This document shows positions 28,801 to 42,300 of a DNA stretch of 64,000 nt, piece after piece. The notes under the pieces were generated by a model. It did not search any database. It had not been told where the DNA came from and saw only the letters and a program-made list of their open reading frames with translations. Source of the DNA: Certhia americana (lineage: Eukaryota; Chordata; Aves; Passeriformes; Certhiidae); assembly GCA_018697195.1 (NCBI GenBank), contig CM031878.1, positions 40,322,564 to 40,386,563 on the forward strand. Reading direction: 5' to 3'. Position numbers and translations under genes: made by a program. Every line of letters starts with the position of its first letter. The first letter of the stretch is position 1.

Positions 28801-31147
28801 CAAGGCAGCTGCTAGGTCACTCTCTGCCCCCATGGGATGGGGGAGAGAATGTGAAGGGTGAAAGTGAGAACACTTAAAGATTGAAATAAAGACAGTTTAA
28901 TAGATAAAAGTGAAGATACACAGGCAAAGCAAGATATGTAATTCATTCGCTACTTCCCATTCACTAGGACAGATATTTAAGAGTTTCCAGCATGGGGGCC
29001 TCATCCGATAATGATTACACGGGAAGATAAATCTCCCTCTGAATGTTGGTCCTTTCCCCCTTTTTTCTTCAGTTTTTATAGCTGATCGTAGTGTTTGTTA
29101 CATGGTATGGAACATCCTTTGGTCATTTGAGATCAGCTGTCCCAGGTCTGCTTCCTCACAGGTTCTTGTCTACCACCAGCCTGCTCACTGGCATGGTAGC
29201 ATGAGAAAAGGCCCTGGTGCTGTGTAGGCACTGCTTAGCAATAGCTAAAACACTGGTGAGGTATCAGCGCTGTTTTGTACACACCATACAAGCTGCTGTG
29301 AAGAAAATTAACTCCCAGCCAATGCCAGTATTATCTAGAAGCACAAAATCTGTGCTCTCAGAAACTTTCATCCAGCCTTCTCATAAGAATCAAAAGATCT
29401 AACAATGGCTATGACTTGCCATTTGCCTCAGTCTTAATGTCATGGGGTTTTATTTCTATTTATGGTTTAATGATACCATGAGTTGCTGTTGGAGTTAGTC
29501 CCATGGCATGTATGTGGTTTATGCAAGTGAGTCACGGGATTTTAGGTCTCTATTGGAGAGAATGGTCTTAAAAAATCTTAAATTTTAAGAAGTCATTTTT
29601 GTAAGTACATGTACCTGTGTACACAGTGATTAAGAAGCATTGTCTGCAGAATTCTTTCTGAGCCTTCTTCAGGTTCGCCCATCTTGCAAGCTGCACACAA
29701 ACGTAAGCAAAATCTATGTATGTTTCAGTCTGGTGTGATGCAAGCTCCCTTCTGCCCTAACGCTGTCTGAACAAGATGTCATGCTGGGTTTGACACGTGC
29801 ATTCACTTAGGAAAGTGTAAGATCCAGTCCCCATACTGTATTACCTTCTCTGCCTCTGATTGCTACAATTGTGTTTATCATCCACGGAACCAATAAAAAG
29901 CATCTTCCACCCATCTTATTTGTCATTCAGGTTGTATGAGGTGATAGTAGTTTTACAATTCTACGCACACTTGATTTGGAATGTGTTTTTTCCACTGGTT
30001 TTAGCAGGTTTTGGAAAGGTCCATGGGGATTGTTGGTTGTTTGTCACAATTCACTGAGAAAGCAAACCTGGTCCATACCTACTATTGCTGCTTCCATAGT
30101 ATTTCCTGCATTATTGCTCAACCAACAAAACGGCAGAGTACTGTCCTTCACCTGTTGATTTTTCTTCTCTTAAGGAAAAATACAGAAGGGAAGGCATATT
30201 TCAGGAATGCCTTGTCAGGGTCAGTATTTCACTTATGTCTTAGTTTTCAGGAACTCAATGGGAATGTCTATATATAAATGTCAAGTATTTTTTAACAATG
30301 TCTACATTTCTTTTCTACTCAAATTTCTTTGTATTTGAACCTCATACAGCAAATGTTCTTGCTTGTGGTGATGGCACTCAAGCAGCATATTTCCATTTAG
30401 CATTTTAAGTATGTTTTGAGACAGATGTTGTTAGTGTTTTGGAATTTGGCTGTTTTGCTATTGCTTGTTTTGTGTCTGTCCTCTGGCTCTTCCAAAGGTG
30501 TAGAGAAGTTGAATTTTTTTTCTTTGGCAACACAGATGGGTGGCTCTTATTCCAAATATTTTGATTGCTCACTTTTTGGTATGTGGAAGACCTGTTTCTC
30601 TGAGGAAGTTTAAGGAATATTTTCAGTCTCTTCCATTTACACTGAAAGATTATGCATCATGCTTTAATGGTGATTGTAGGAAGGAGCACTATGGGACACT
30701 TGAGTGTATTTGTAGGGGAATTAATATCAAAAGCTAATCTAATTTAGATCCTTCTCCAGTCCTGTTAAAAGAGCCCAGAATGACGTCTGGTTGGGCTAGT
30801 AAAAACAGGGTGGAAGAGCATGTCCAACTTTGCTTCCATGGACATCTTTTACATCTCCAAGAGCCTCTTCTCCTGTGGAAACTGCAGGTAGCAGTGATGA
30901 GCATTTTCAGGAAGGATACTGCAGCTCTGTGAATTCTCAGAGCTACATTGTAGGGTGTAGGCTTCCAACTGCAACCTTGCTCGCCTCCCTACACTACCCA
31001 GTTCTTCACCTCAAACTCTGAGGAAGCCTGGGCACTCATCACTTCTGCTCTCCCATGTGTCCTGGACAAAGTAGCCTTCATAAGAGACAAGGAGTTTTCT
31101 TAAAATGCTCCTAATGGTGTGTTTTATTTTTCATTTTTTTCCTTCAG
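25518..31147 (+). other. NXNL2: NXNL2 intron, 5.6 kb
   Basis: The single intron of NXNL2, between donor GTGAGT and acceptor CCTTCAG (ending 31147) with a good T-rich tract before it. Its first ~280 bases belong to the CpG island and the rest is AT-rich. It contains one retroviral LTR on the minus strand (about 28771-29331). No other exon is recognisable. Confidence 0.85.
28771..29331 (-). mobile_element. Solo endogenous retrovirus LTR, minus strand, in NXNL2 intron
   Basis: Read on the minus strand, it starts near a TACTGGCATTGGCTGGGAG block and continues through a GTAAGCAC-like region. A TATAAA-type box (reverse of TTTATAG near 29077), ATTAAACTGTCTTTATTTC (28884-28902) and a CATCCCATGGGGGCAGAGAG block follow. 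This arrangement matches a widespread avian LTR family I recall. No gag, pol or env coding sequence is attached, so it is a solo LTR. The edges are approximate and I found no clear target duplication. Confidence 0.7.
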
Positions 31148-31316
31148 TGATCTGAAGAAGAAATACAACATAACAGCAATTCCTAAACTGGTGATTGTGA
31201 AACAAACTGGAGAAGTCATTACTGACAAGGGAAGAAAACAGATCAGAGACAAAGGGCTATCCTGTTTCCGGAACTGGCTTGAGGGTGCAGATATCTTTCA
31301 GAATTTTTCTACCTAA
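31148..31316 (+). CDS. NXNL2: Nucleoredoxin-like protein 2 (RdCVF2), exon 2, residues 101-156 and stop
   Basis: Terminal coding exon of 169 bases. Its first T completes the split codon CA|T (H101) and it ends at TAA 31314-31316 after FQNFST; human ends FQNFSV as I recall. It supplies the C-terminal half of the thioredoxin fold: the helix end DLKKKYNITAIP with the cis-proline P113, the strands KLVIVKQ and GEVITDKGRKQIR, and the last helix GLSCFRNWLEGADIF. Exons 1 and 2 total 471 bases, which is 156 codons plus stop, without frameshift. Only the spliced form contains this exon, and that corresponds to the long, thioredoxin-like isoform described for NXNL genes in mammals. Confidence 0.95.
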
Positions 31317-31750
31317 AATGTTGACAAATGAAAGCAAGAAAAGGCATTGTGGAAAACTTGGCAGAGCTCTGAAAAGGCTCTTGTTTTTGTTCAAAATGAG
31401 AAGGGTAAGGCTTATTTTTTACCTTTGCTTGTAAACAAATTTTGGGTTTGACTCGAAGACCAGTTATTCCAGTCTCATAAAATGCAATGATTGTTATATT
31501 TGTATTGTTCTATGTACGCTATTTAGTATGAATCACAGCATTCCAAATAATACTGAAGAACTTCAGAATAGGCTGTTTAGCAGTAATAATAGAAACCTGT
31601 GAAATCTATGCAAACATTTACTTTGTAAAGTCAACACAGTAAAAATAAGTGCAAAAAGCCTATTTATTGATGAATTTTTTTCCAGGTGATTAGCATATTT
31701 TATTAAGAAAATGAAACTGTTTTCTTTAATAAATTATTGTTTATGAAATA
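31317..31750 (+). other. NXNL2: NXNL2 3' UTR (end inferred)
   Basis: AT-rich sequence after the stop codon, running to a TTTAATAAATTATTGTTTATG element. The AATAAA at 31728-31733 with T/G-rich sequence after it is the likely polyadenylation signal. Confidence 0.65.
31728..31733 (+). terminator. NXNL2: Candidate NXNL2 polyadenylation signal (AATAAA)
   Basis: First canonical hexamer after the stop codon, followed by TTGTTTATGAAATATGTCTC, a plausible GU-rich downstream element. Confidence 0.6.
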
Positions 31751-31939
31751 TGTCTCATGTATTTCCTTTTCCACCTTAATGAGAATAATCAGAAAATGTA
31801 GTGACTTTTAAATAGAGCATACTTGTTTGTCAGTACTGAAGAAATATTATTCTACTTTATTTTATGGGATTTATTTATATTTATTTATATTTCTGCTAGT
31901 TTTCCTTTCCCCTGGGTTTTAAAATTTTAAAATAAACTA

Positions 31940-32008
31940 AGGATAGGATTGGAGCTAGATGATCCTCAAGGTCCTTTTCAACACAAGCCATTCTGTGGTT
32001 CTGTGATG
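31940..32008 (+). mobile_element. CR1 LINE 3' terminus
   Basis: Carries TTGGAGCTAGATGATCCTCA, then AGGTCCTTTTCAACACAAGC and CATTCTGTGGTTCTGTGAT, the classic CR1 3' end with its terminal octamer-type repeats. Only about 70 bases remain. Confidence 0.8.
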
Positions 32009-35000
32009 TTAGCTTCCAAGTTAACATCAGGTCAGGTTAAGAAGAAACTGTTTTCCATCCTTTTTTTTTTGCCAAAATATGTAGAAGCAAACATCAAAAA
32101 TTATGCCAGGTCTCTCTCATGAATGCTCATGTTGTATCTAAAGCACAGCTTGCTTGATTAGCTGTCTCTTCATGGTTGGGGTCCCAGCCCAGATGTCCAT
32201 GGAGTTAATGAGCCAAAAAAAAAAAAAGTATTTCCCATGCAAGCCAAGTGTTTGTTGATTAGAATTTAAAGAGTTATTATCGTTTCAGTTACAAGCACTT
32301 ACATTACTAACACTTGAAGTCTGGTTGACTCATTTTGGAGCAAGAGAGCCTGTGTCCATCAGTTGTAGCACTCCAGTTCTGTGTAGTGTCTCGATAAATC
32401 TTTGTCACCCCAAGGGGGTCACAGTCCTCTAACTGCACCCAGAATTTTCACCTCCTGTCAGAATTCTGTCCGTTGCCTGGGCTACGTGCATTAGTGTAGA
32501 AGCATTTCAGTGAGGCACCCAAGAGTGCTGGTTCCTCAGAGTGTGGTTGTTCTGCAGACAATTCTTTGCATGGCTGTGCTTGAAGGGTTACAACTTCAGC
32601 CTTGTTTTGTTAACTCTGTGTCACATCTGCAGTCATTGGCTTACTGACCCCATCCACAACTGTCTCCCTTGTTTGTTGAGGTACATTTGCCTTACCATGA
32701 GGAAACTTAACAAAGAGGGTCCAAAATCTAATGTAAGTGAATAATTGTATAATTTAATAACAAACCTGTGTCATTTTCTTGTGAGGGAGGGAAGAAAAAT
32801 TCTCTGAAGAGTGGGAATGTAAATAGTCACACATACTTCACAGTAAGTAAGAAGCAAGTACTCCAGAGAAACAGATTTTGAAATGAAAAATAATAATTCT
32901 AGAAAATGTTCAGCAGAGTCGTGAGTTCTGAGCACCTTGCAGCTGTTTTTAAAATTACATCTGGGTATACCACAGACAATGTCTAATTTTTGCGGTCTCA
33001 CTGTATAAATGGTACTCATGTTCTTTCCTAATGAATGTTAAGCTCCTTAGTGAATTTTTTGTGCAAGTGAGATGTAAGCACTGCTTGCTGTTTCGAGACC
33101 ACCTAATGGCAGATATATTTCAAATAGAAGAAAAAAATTAGTAGAAGTTTTTCCAAAAATTTTAAGATAGGTTACCTGAATGTGGAATAATTTATATAGC
33201 AAAATATCCACTGTGCCCTATTATCATGTGTCAGGCTTTACTTCAGCCAAGATACCTTTCATTGTTTGTCTATGTGCATGTATGTGAAAGAACTCAGTAT
33301 TTTATAACCGAGATGGGCTTAAGCCCTTTGGATACTCAATTGACACAAATTGAGTAATAAATGGTCCAAGTAAAATTCAGCTAAGAATTCATAATGATGA
33401 AACAAAGATATACACTGTACAAAAATCTTGGTGTGACTTCAGTCAAGGAGTGTTGGCTTTGCACATCTGAGTTTGGAATATCAGAAAATTATTTTCCTTG
33501 ACAGTGCTAAAATAATCCATGCTTGACCTGGACGAGATACTAAATAGTGGAAAATATTTTCTTATTAGCAATACGTGGTGAAATTTGAGAAGCAAATCTT
33601 AGTGGGTCAGCTGTAAGGGTTATTGTTACCTGGAATATGCGTTCTTTAGAAATGGAACTTTACAGTCCACTCATATTAGAATGTACAGCATTGTCCCTTT
33701 AACTTTCTTAAAATATTTTTCAGTTCACTGATGATTTTCTACTCTCTAGCTTTAGTCACAGTCACCTTTAATATTAGTGAATGCTAGTACTTTTTCAGTG
33801 GAGTGGAGAAGAGAGCCTCATTTGTTAAATACAGCTATAGATAGTGGCATAATGATACTGGTTGATGCTGCACCTTCTTAAAGGAGTCAACTGAAAAACA
33901 AAGAGGAGGAGAATTCTTCCTAATTCCACTCTACAAGATATTGTCCATTATCAGTAAATTATTTATGAATCAACATATGCTAAGATTGCATCAAAACCAA
34001 TGGTGCTGAATTTGTTGTAGACTTTCTGGAAAAGTATTTTACTGTGAAAAATGGCAAGGATTCTGAGTTGATACTTTGTGAATTGATAAATGGCCTGAAT
34101 CCTGTGGAGACTTGCTGCAGGTGAGTGCTGCAGGCTCTCCTGTTACTCTGTTATTTTAGGAAGAGGCAAAGCAGGCTGGTGGCTGATTCAAACATGAACT
34201 AAGCATCAAAAAAGGCAATGAACATATCTCTCTCTTTGTTAATCTTTTATTCCTTTTTTTCCTTCATCCTGCTATCCAAAAAGCATTCCTTCTTCCTCCT
34301 CCAGAGAGGCTGTTGTCAAACTTTAATAGTATTATGATGTATTTAAATGCATGTGCATAAAAATGGGAGTGGGGATGGTGTTTAATCTCTGTTTATTCAG
34401 CTAAACTCTTCAATTATGAGATTTTAGGCTGAAGAAAAAAACCTAGTAGGTACTTGGTAATTCCTTGAAATGCTGTAATGATATCTTGATATGCATTTTT
34501 AATGCTAACTTAATCTTTCGCTTTTATTCTCAGCTGAGAGTACATACAAAATATCAGTAGCTCTTCCTGAAATATGAGTTAAATCTAGACTGTAAATAGG
34601 TGTTCGGGAGACCACAAGTAGTTAGTACATACATGACAGGATTTTTTTGCTTTTCATTTCATTTCCACCTTGAGCAGAGCCTGGTTTTGCCTTTTGTACA
34701 GCAGAATTTTTTTGTTAAGACCAGACACTGATAAGAGTTTAACTGTTATGTGTTCTCTCTGCAAGCAGTATTCATAAAAAAGCAATGCTAAATTTTCTTG
34801 TCAGTTTTTGTGAAGGTGGACATATAAATGACCAAAACCAAACAGAAACACTTCTAAGCCTTCTACCTCCTCAATGTCATTTAAATTTCTCTAGTAAATG
34901 TAGTGATCAATCTCGTGACTCTCTGATATTAATTAATACTGTCGATATCAGGTGAAGAAGTTGCTATGGAAGGTACTGTTTCTGTCAACCCCCTCCCTTG

Positions 35001-35921
35001 CATTTAAGCATAGTCCCAAAGAAATACTTCAAACAGAAGTTGAAGTAACTTGGGTGTTCTTATGCAGACGCTCTAGGCAGGAACTGGGATGGGAGCCCTA
35101 GCAATTCAAACAGATAAACAAAACTTGTAGGCAGGTAGTAAATAGATACAAGCGCTGTCCTGGAAATGTTTGTACTAGCTGTTCCAGTAGCTCTGCCTGA
35201 TTGGATTTGTAGGACATTGACAAATCAATAGATTCTTAGAACAGTAAACAACTGTTTTGCATAAGCAGTAGCCAGACCTCCCCAACCCTTCTTGTACAAA
35301 TAACCTTAAGTGCATGCACAGGGCATCAAAGGATGCATCATATTTTTCAGAGATTACTGTTTTCCCAAGTACAACCTGAGGGCACATTTCCTATGCAAAC
35401 ATGACATGATATTGTTATGCTTGGATCAAAGGAAGTTATTTTACTCGAATAAGTGGGGCTTTGTCCCAGAACAAGGCCATTTAGTGAGCTTCTCTTCTTG
35501 GTAGTACCTTCAGTTTGATTTTGAAAGGTATTCAGGTTTCTAGCAGGACTGTCAAAGTCCTAAGTTCTCTTCAACAGATAGCATACCTGCTTAAGCATAG
35601 AAGAGGATGGTTTTAATTGTTTTTCATTAATGCAGCCATCTACTGATTATACTTACTTCTTACTTGGAAATTAATAGCAATTGCCGGCCCCAAATGGTAC
35701 ATTGGGGCTTCTAATCTCCATTTCATTGTGTACATTTCATTGTCTCTCTGCCCCTGGTTTCCCCCAATATAATACTCCATTGAATGCTCTCTCAAGATTG
35801 AGATGTTTGAAGGGTGCTCTGAAGCTCCAGGTATTGGCTGATACAATGCCGATGCATACACATTTTGTGATCAAGCACAGTCTAAATATATTGGGATGGC
35901 ATCACCAAAGCAAAATTCACA
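32009..35921. other. Intergenic stretch downstream of NXNL2
   Basis: AT-rich, single-copy-looking sequence. A short A run lies near 32215-32227. No gene, RNA or recognisable transposon seen; the short reading frames have no splice or family support. Confidence 0.55.
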
Positions 35922-36385
35922 GACTCACAGAATGACTAGATTGGAAGAGACCTCCAAGGTCATCAAGTCCAACCCATGCTCAAGTTCCAACCCATGCACT
36001 GAGTTCCACATACAGTCCTTTTTTTAAACACATGCAGGGGTAGTTACTCCATCACCTCCCTGGGCAGACAATTCCAGTACTTTTTCATTGTTTCTGTGAA
36101 AAAAACTTCTTCCTAATATCCTGCCTGATTTTTCCCTTGGCACAGCTTCAGACTGTGCCTGCTGTTTCTGTCAGTTGCTGCCTGGTGAAAGAGACCAATC
36201 CCCAGCTGACTGCAGCCACCTTTCAGGGAGTTGTAGAGAGTGATAAGGTCTGAGTCTCCTTTTCCCCAGGCTAAACACCCCCAGCTCCTTCAGCCCTTTC
36301 TCACAGGGTTTGTATTCCCAGCCCATCACCAGCCTTGTTGCCTCCTCTGGACGTGCTCCAGTGTCTCAGCTTCCTTCCATGATCT
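35922..36385 (-). mobile_element. CR1 LINE fragment, minus strand, ~460 bases
   Basis: Begins with ACTCACAGAATGACTAGATTGG and TCATCAAGTCCAACCCATG, the reversed CR1 terminus. It continues through CTCCATCACCTCCCTGGGCAG, CTTCTTCCTAATATCCTGCC and CAGGCTAAACACCCCCAGCTC to CCTCTGGACGTGCTCCAG, in the expected order for antisense CR1. It is the longest and least disrupted CR1 copy in the window. Confidence 0.9.
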
Positions 36386-38577
36386 ACATCTAGATATCTC
36401 CTTTGTAAAACTTCATAACGTTGTCACATATCCAACTTCATATAGTTGTCGCTCTTATCACATGTAGTCCTATCTGGTGAAGACAGCAGAGAAGGAAGGG
36501 CAGGCAAGGGGAATGAGCTCAGATCTTGACTGAATCCTGGGGTTCCAGTCCTGGCTTTGCTTATCAACACTGAGAAACATACACTCTGTTCCTCAGATCC
36601 ATATTAAGTGCTGCAGCTAGATGTGCTTATGAAGGGTGCTGCTTTTACTGATACCTTAATTAACACCTATCACTAGAAGAGTATTCACATTTACAGTTTC
36701 TCTATTTATATTTGAAGTTGACACATTATGACCTCCTCCAAGAGAAATTAAAACAATTGCATATTTAAGGCCACACAAGATTTGAGTATATGGAGGATTT
36801 TACTGCGTGGTGCAGAGGGAGAGATCAGCTGCAGAGACCAAGGCAAAAGTGACCTTCGTGTGAAAAGAAGAAAGACTGAATTAACTGAGGTTGAAGTAGT
36901 TCTAATGCTATGAAAGAAGTTTGAAGTTGGTGGTGCTTGGCTGGACAAGTGTGAGGTTGTGACAGTAAAATTCTGCTGTATTAGTTTCAGTCATCCTTCA
37001 AGATAGCATGACTTTCTTTAGAAATGAACAAGATTGACCAAAGCAAACCCCAATTCAAACCCTTCAATTATATGGCAAGATGACAAAACTTCAAACGTTT
37101 AACTTTCTACTCAAGTTGAGAGAGTAAGTGCCAACTTTGAATCTTCTAGGAATGTCCAAAACTAAACTACTCTCTGGTCAGTACATGGAAGCAGGCTTTG
37201 GTGTGGTCAAAATTGGATGAAGGAAACAGCAGCATCACTGCTGTGATGTGAGGTGAGAGGTGGAGAAGCTGGACAGAGGTCCGTGAGTTCACATGGATGC
37301 AGTTTCTGGGTTATCAGGAAGAAATGTGTACATCTGCTGAAGCACGTTTTCCCTTCTATACAGCTGCTGCCATATCAATCCCCTTCACAGTGCAGTTTTT
37401 ATCTGCTGTAAATGTATGTAAACCCTAGTAGTGTTGTGTTATATCACAGTTTATACTGAGAGAGAACTGAACCTCTTTCTCCTTTCTGTCCTATAGCTGT
37501 TGAAATAACTCCCTGCCTGGCAAGAATGTGTGCAGTAGACTGTTTTTGCAGTATGACAGGTATGTTGTGTAAGAATGCACAGAAGGGAAACAGCCTAGCC
37601 ACCTCTTAGTGGTTCATGTTCTGTTGTACTTTAAGCTTGGAAATTTCTGACCACATGAATTCAATTTTGTGATCCATGCAGTGTTTCTTGCCCACCAATT
37701 GAGCTGTGTTTCGTAATCTATTTAGCAGATGTGTTTTAAAAAAGTTGTGATGCACTTGACCTTTGAAGGAAGACATTAGTTTGAGGTATTTATTTTCAAT
37801 CTCAGCCTAGAATGTTCTTGTCTAGTGGTCAGATGCCAAAACACAATATGCAGTGTAAAACAGAGGTCTCTAGAACCTATGTTAGAAAGTATTTGCTTCA
37901 TCTGTGAGAGCTTAAAGAAAAGAACTTGATGGGACCATCAAGTGCAGTCTGGTTATCCCACAGTTTATTTTCAGTTGTACTTGTTGACAAACTGTACTTA
38001 TTGACAAATAATTTGTTGCTATATTCCAGTGGCACTTCTTGAAGGTAATGCAGTATTGTGCTTCCAGAAGCGTTCTGTCTTTGAGAAGGTTGGTGTTATT
38101 ATCATGCTGGATAGAGCTCAGGTATTATTGAAGTGGAGCATGGGTGGGTCTCTTCTACTTAAAATAGTAGGGGAGTGGGTGTTTGAGAGTTATGCAAGCT
38201 AGCAAGAGGCACAGCCATCTGCAGCTGCTCCTGACTAGGTAAGAGAGAGGAAAGGAGGGACATGTATTAACCTGGAGTTGCTATTAACCTGGCCTTCAGG
38301 CTGGTATCTGTTGCTGTAGAGCAAAGGCCAAGAGCAGCTCAGACTACAACGGGGGTGAAGAATGGAGGGACCAGACATAGCCCTCTGTATCAGCTGTGTT
38401 TTCAGTATGGAACAGAAAAGCCAAGATCCAGCAACAGAATCCAAGCTTGAATCCTCATTAAATGGTAACAAAGAGGCAGGCTTAGTCCTTTTCTAGGGAA
38501 GGTGAAGGAGCAAAAAGATTGTAAACTGTATTTGTTACATCCTCCCTCTCCTTACTCTGTGCTAAGGCCATGTTAGG
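36386..38577. other. Intergenic stretch
   Basis: No gene or repeat recognised. Confidence 0.5.
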
Positions 38578-38582
38578 AAATC

Positions 38583-39316
38583 TGTCTTGGTTTGGAAAGA
38601 CAGGGGTGTCTACTAGGAACCAAAAAAAAAATGGAAACTTCCCTTGGGGTTTGTTATAATTCCAAAATTGAAGGGGAGGTCTCAGGCAACGATAAGGAGG
38701 GTAGGAATAACAGTTCTTTACTAGTTAGTCTAACAAGGTAAATTAACAATAATAACTACAATATTGACAACAAACAGAACTAGAGAAGAAAATAGGGAAA
38801 AAAAACCCAAAACAACAAACCAGTCACAGTTTTTCCTCTGGTAACCCCCCACCCCCCTCAGTACCGTCACAAGCAAATAGGCTAGCAGCAGCTCTGGGAG
38901 GGTGAGATGATTCCGAGGGTTCACAGTGGCTGGAGCTGTTGGGAAAAGTGTCCCAGCTGGGCAGGGGCTGTAGAAACACAGCGTGGGGAGACCTCGAGCA
39001 GAACTGAAGAAACTGTGGGTGCAGGGCAGGGAGGAAACGGGTTCCCAAAATCCCGGGGGACACACGAAGAGACTGGTGTTCCCACGGAGTCCCAGGTGAA
39101 GGGAATGGTGAGAGCTTTCTGCCTCGCCAAGACAAGCAGCCCTGGCAGTTCCCCCAGAGTAGAAAACTGCCCCGAGCAAAGTGAGATCAATGTCTCTGGG
39201 TAGCTGCTTCCTTTGTTTGTTCCCGAGCACCCATAAGTACCGAAAAGCACCCAGCCATTAGCTTCTTAGCAACTTCTGGGAAAAAATTCTATAAGAAATC
39301 AACCCAACCCCCAACA
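38583..39316. mobile_element. Solo endogenous retrovirus LTR with 5-bp target duplication
   Basis: A 734-base element starts TGTCTTGGTTTGGAAAGACA and ends CCCAACCCCCAACA, giving the TG...CA ends expected of an LTR. It is bracketed by identical AAATC at 38578-38582 and 39317-39321. A 5-base duplication fits class III (ERVL-like) integrase better than class I (4) or class II (6). The opening sequence resembles an LTR family I recall from songbirds. No internal viral coding sequence remains, so it formed by LTR-LTR recombination. Orientation is uncertain. Confidence 0.8.
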
Positions 39317-39321
39317 AAATC

Positions 39322-42300
39322 CTACCTGTTCATCTGCTTTAAGATGCTCAGATTCTTCTTTGAACACTTAAATGTTTTATCTGGAGAAGCAATTGTCAGT
39401 TCTGGAGGACTAAGGAAAAAGGCTATTTTAATCTCACCAAGTCACCAAACACAGGGTCAGTTAATGCAGGAGTTAGCCCTGGCCTAGAAGCCACTCGCTG
39501 GTTTTCGGCATAAAGCCTTTACTTTTCCACTTAGTTCTACAGTTTTTGTCATCCATATTTATCACTCTTCTACTTAGCATTTTATACTGAAGTACACTAT
39601 CTTCTAAAGTTTCACACATTAAAGCTTCAGTAAGAGAAAATCTAGCAGACTTTTATTTGTACTCACTGTGTGTTTAAATGCATGCTAAAAGAAAAATGGA
39701 TTCCCTTTAAAAAAATGAACATATAAAGTTAGAGCAGTGAGTTACAATCTGGGAGTTAGGATGGAAAATTAAGTTAAAAATTCAAGGTGTATGTACATAT
39801 CTGATTTAAACAAGCAGAACTGTGATTTACATCACTCAATACCAAGTGACCTCCCCAGAAGGAGATCATCTTAAAGCAAACAAAAACTACATTATCTGAC
39901 TGTATGCTGCTTTTAGACTTAAATTGTTGTTGTAGGACCTCAAAATAAACATGAAACAATTGATGATTGACCATAAATAATTGAGAACTAAGAAAGCAAA
40001 GAGGTGTGTTGATCAGAGAGGTAAGCATTTCTAGTTCATATCATTTGCCCAGGATGGGACAGCAGCTAACAAATACAAGATTTTAAAAAAATAAAATTAA
40101 AAATTGGTCATCTTTCTACCATGCTGCTTCATGACTCATTTATGACTTTATGCTTATTAGTTTTTTTTAGCAAAGTTCCACTCTTACTGTTTTTTTTTCC
40201 TGACACACACCACACTAAGAATCCCTTTATCTTTGTTCAAAATGAGAAGGTCAAGCTTAAGACTTTGAGCTTGTCTTGAAAAATGAAACACTTAATAATC
40301 AATTTTATTGAAAAGAGAATATGGACTCACACAGCTTGCACCTTATAGCTTTCTGAAATTTGAAAAAGGCGCAAAAACCATGTTGCTAGGTTTTTAACAT
40401 CCTTGAAACACAAAGATTTTTTTTCCCAACAGTGATTGCGCAGGATGAAATACTACTACATTTAAGAAATGCTGTACTATATACTATGAGGTTGCCTGGA
40501 GCTCCAAATTTCTTTGACTCGCCTAAAACTGATAATAAACTCAAGGATTGCTTGTCAGTCTTCAGTTTATGTCCCTGGATGAAAAATATTTAAGCAATAT
40601 GTCACTGACCTGATGCCCTAGAAGGTAACTGTATGATCCCAGCATGAGTACTTAAGGCTTCTCATCCTTCGAGTTTATCATACTAGGAAATATGTTTCTG
40701 TGTGTAAAACCAAGGTAATGGTAAAACAGTGCTTCTGTTTAAAAGTAATTTAACATTTAATATTTTTTATTCACTCTCTTCTTTTCTTTTTAGTTCAGAG
40801 GGTGAGACAACACATTTTTAGTTACAGGCATGTCTGAAACTGCAGAGACTATTTCAGAAATTCATCACCACTGTCTCAGGCCGGTGATTTCTTCCAGAGA
40901 AAAACTTAATCACATTCATACACATCCCTGCAATCCACAAATGTCTAAATGAGATCAGACAGATTCTTGAAGAGAAATTCTCCCTTATGCTAGAACAAGG
41001 TCCATTGCCCATTTAAATTAAATTTAGTTCTAAAAATAGGGTTTAAGGGAGATTTAAATAATTTAAGAAAGATTTTCAGCACAGAAATTTGTATTTCTCC
41101 CTGGCACTGATCTCAGCACAATCATTACACTGATCTCTAGGGACACCATTTTCTTAGCTTATGCCCTGTTCCTCTTTGAGAACATTTCTACAGTTTACAT
41201 CAATATTAACCATAGTTTTGGAAGAAAATACATTTTTAAAATAGGTGCTATAATGTTGCAAAGTAACTATTATTACCCATGTAAAATGTACTAGCATTAA
41301 CACTTTGATCCACATGCTCAGAAATTATGATTCTTTTAATTGATACTGCAAATGTGGAACAGCAATATTCTTGCATTATTTTGCAGCAAGTGGAAGTCTT
41401 GAGTTGTTATAGACTAAAACAACAGCAAAGGAATATTGATGGAAGTAGCAATGATAAGAAGCAGAATGCTTTTTCTGTTAGAACTCATAACTGTAAAAAT
41501 AAATGGAAGGAAATTTTTTTAGTATGAAACCAGCCAATAGATTCACAAATAGAAACTAGTAAGCACAAGAAAAATAGCAGACTCTAGGTCAGATTTCTAA
41601 AGTTCATTTCCCAATTAAACAATAGCATTTGCCCACTAGGATAAATCATCTGTTATGAGAAACAATGAAGCAATTGATGTTTTAATTTAGTCTTGTGAAA
41701 CAAGCCTTTCCTTCCAAATATTAGAATCTGAGAAGCTGTAAACTAGTCAGGGAGATGCTTAAAATTTCACAAGCAAAAGTAGTTAAGGCATTATGGTTTT
41801 TAAAACATTTTGACAGATTATGTCATTACCTAGCTTCCAGGAAGGCAAGGCAAGGCAGCAGCTAAAGGCAGAATTATTTTCTTCTGCATAACTGTGTGTT
41901 TTGACTTTCTTCTCCTGTAGATGAACCTACCTGTTTTCCACAACTGTTAAACCAGGTTATTTTTTTAAACACTTAGTTTAAAGAAAGATGATGAGCATTC
42001 TTTTTTCTTTGGTTATTGGATGCTTTTAAAGTTTCCTAATCTTCTTTCCTTAAATTCTGCTGAAGTCTTACTCTGGAAAGGTTTTTTTGATATCAAAATC
42101 TAATGATGGCACTCTGTGCCTCTCTGGTCACATCCACCCAGATTTCACCATTATCAAAACACCAGTCATCCCACCAATCCTGGGAAGCAGCTGATATGAT
42201 CTATATTAATTTTAGTTTCTTTCATTAAGAAAGAAAACAAGACATAGTGGAAGTGTCTGGGAAAGTTTCCTGTGAATTTTCTAGCCAGGATCTGAACCCA

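Noticed and set aside
38730..39250. 166-codon and 109-codon minus-strand frames
   Set aside because: They lie within the solo LTR at 38583-39316 and do not resemble viral or host proteins.
40236..40255. An 18-base match (TTGTTCAAAATGAGAAGG) to the NXNL2 3' UTR near 31388-31405, suggesting a duplicated UTR piece
   Set aside because: Similarity ends right outside the short word. In AT-rich DNA of this length such a match can occur by chance.
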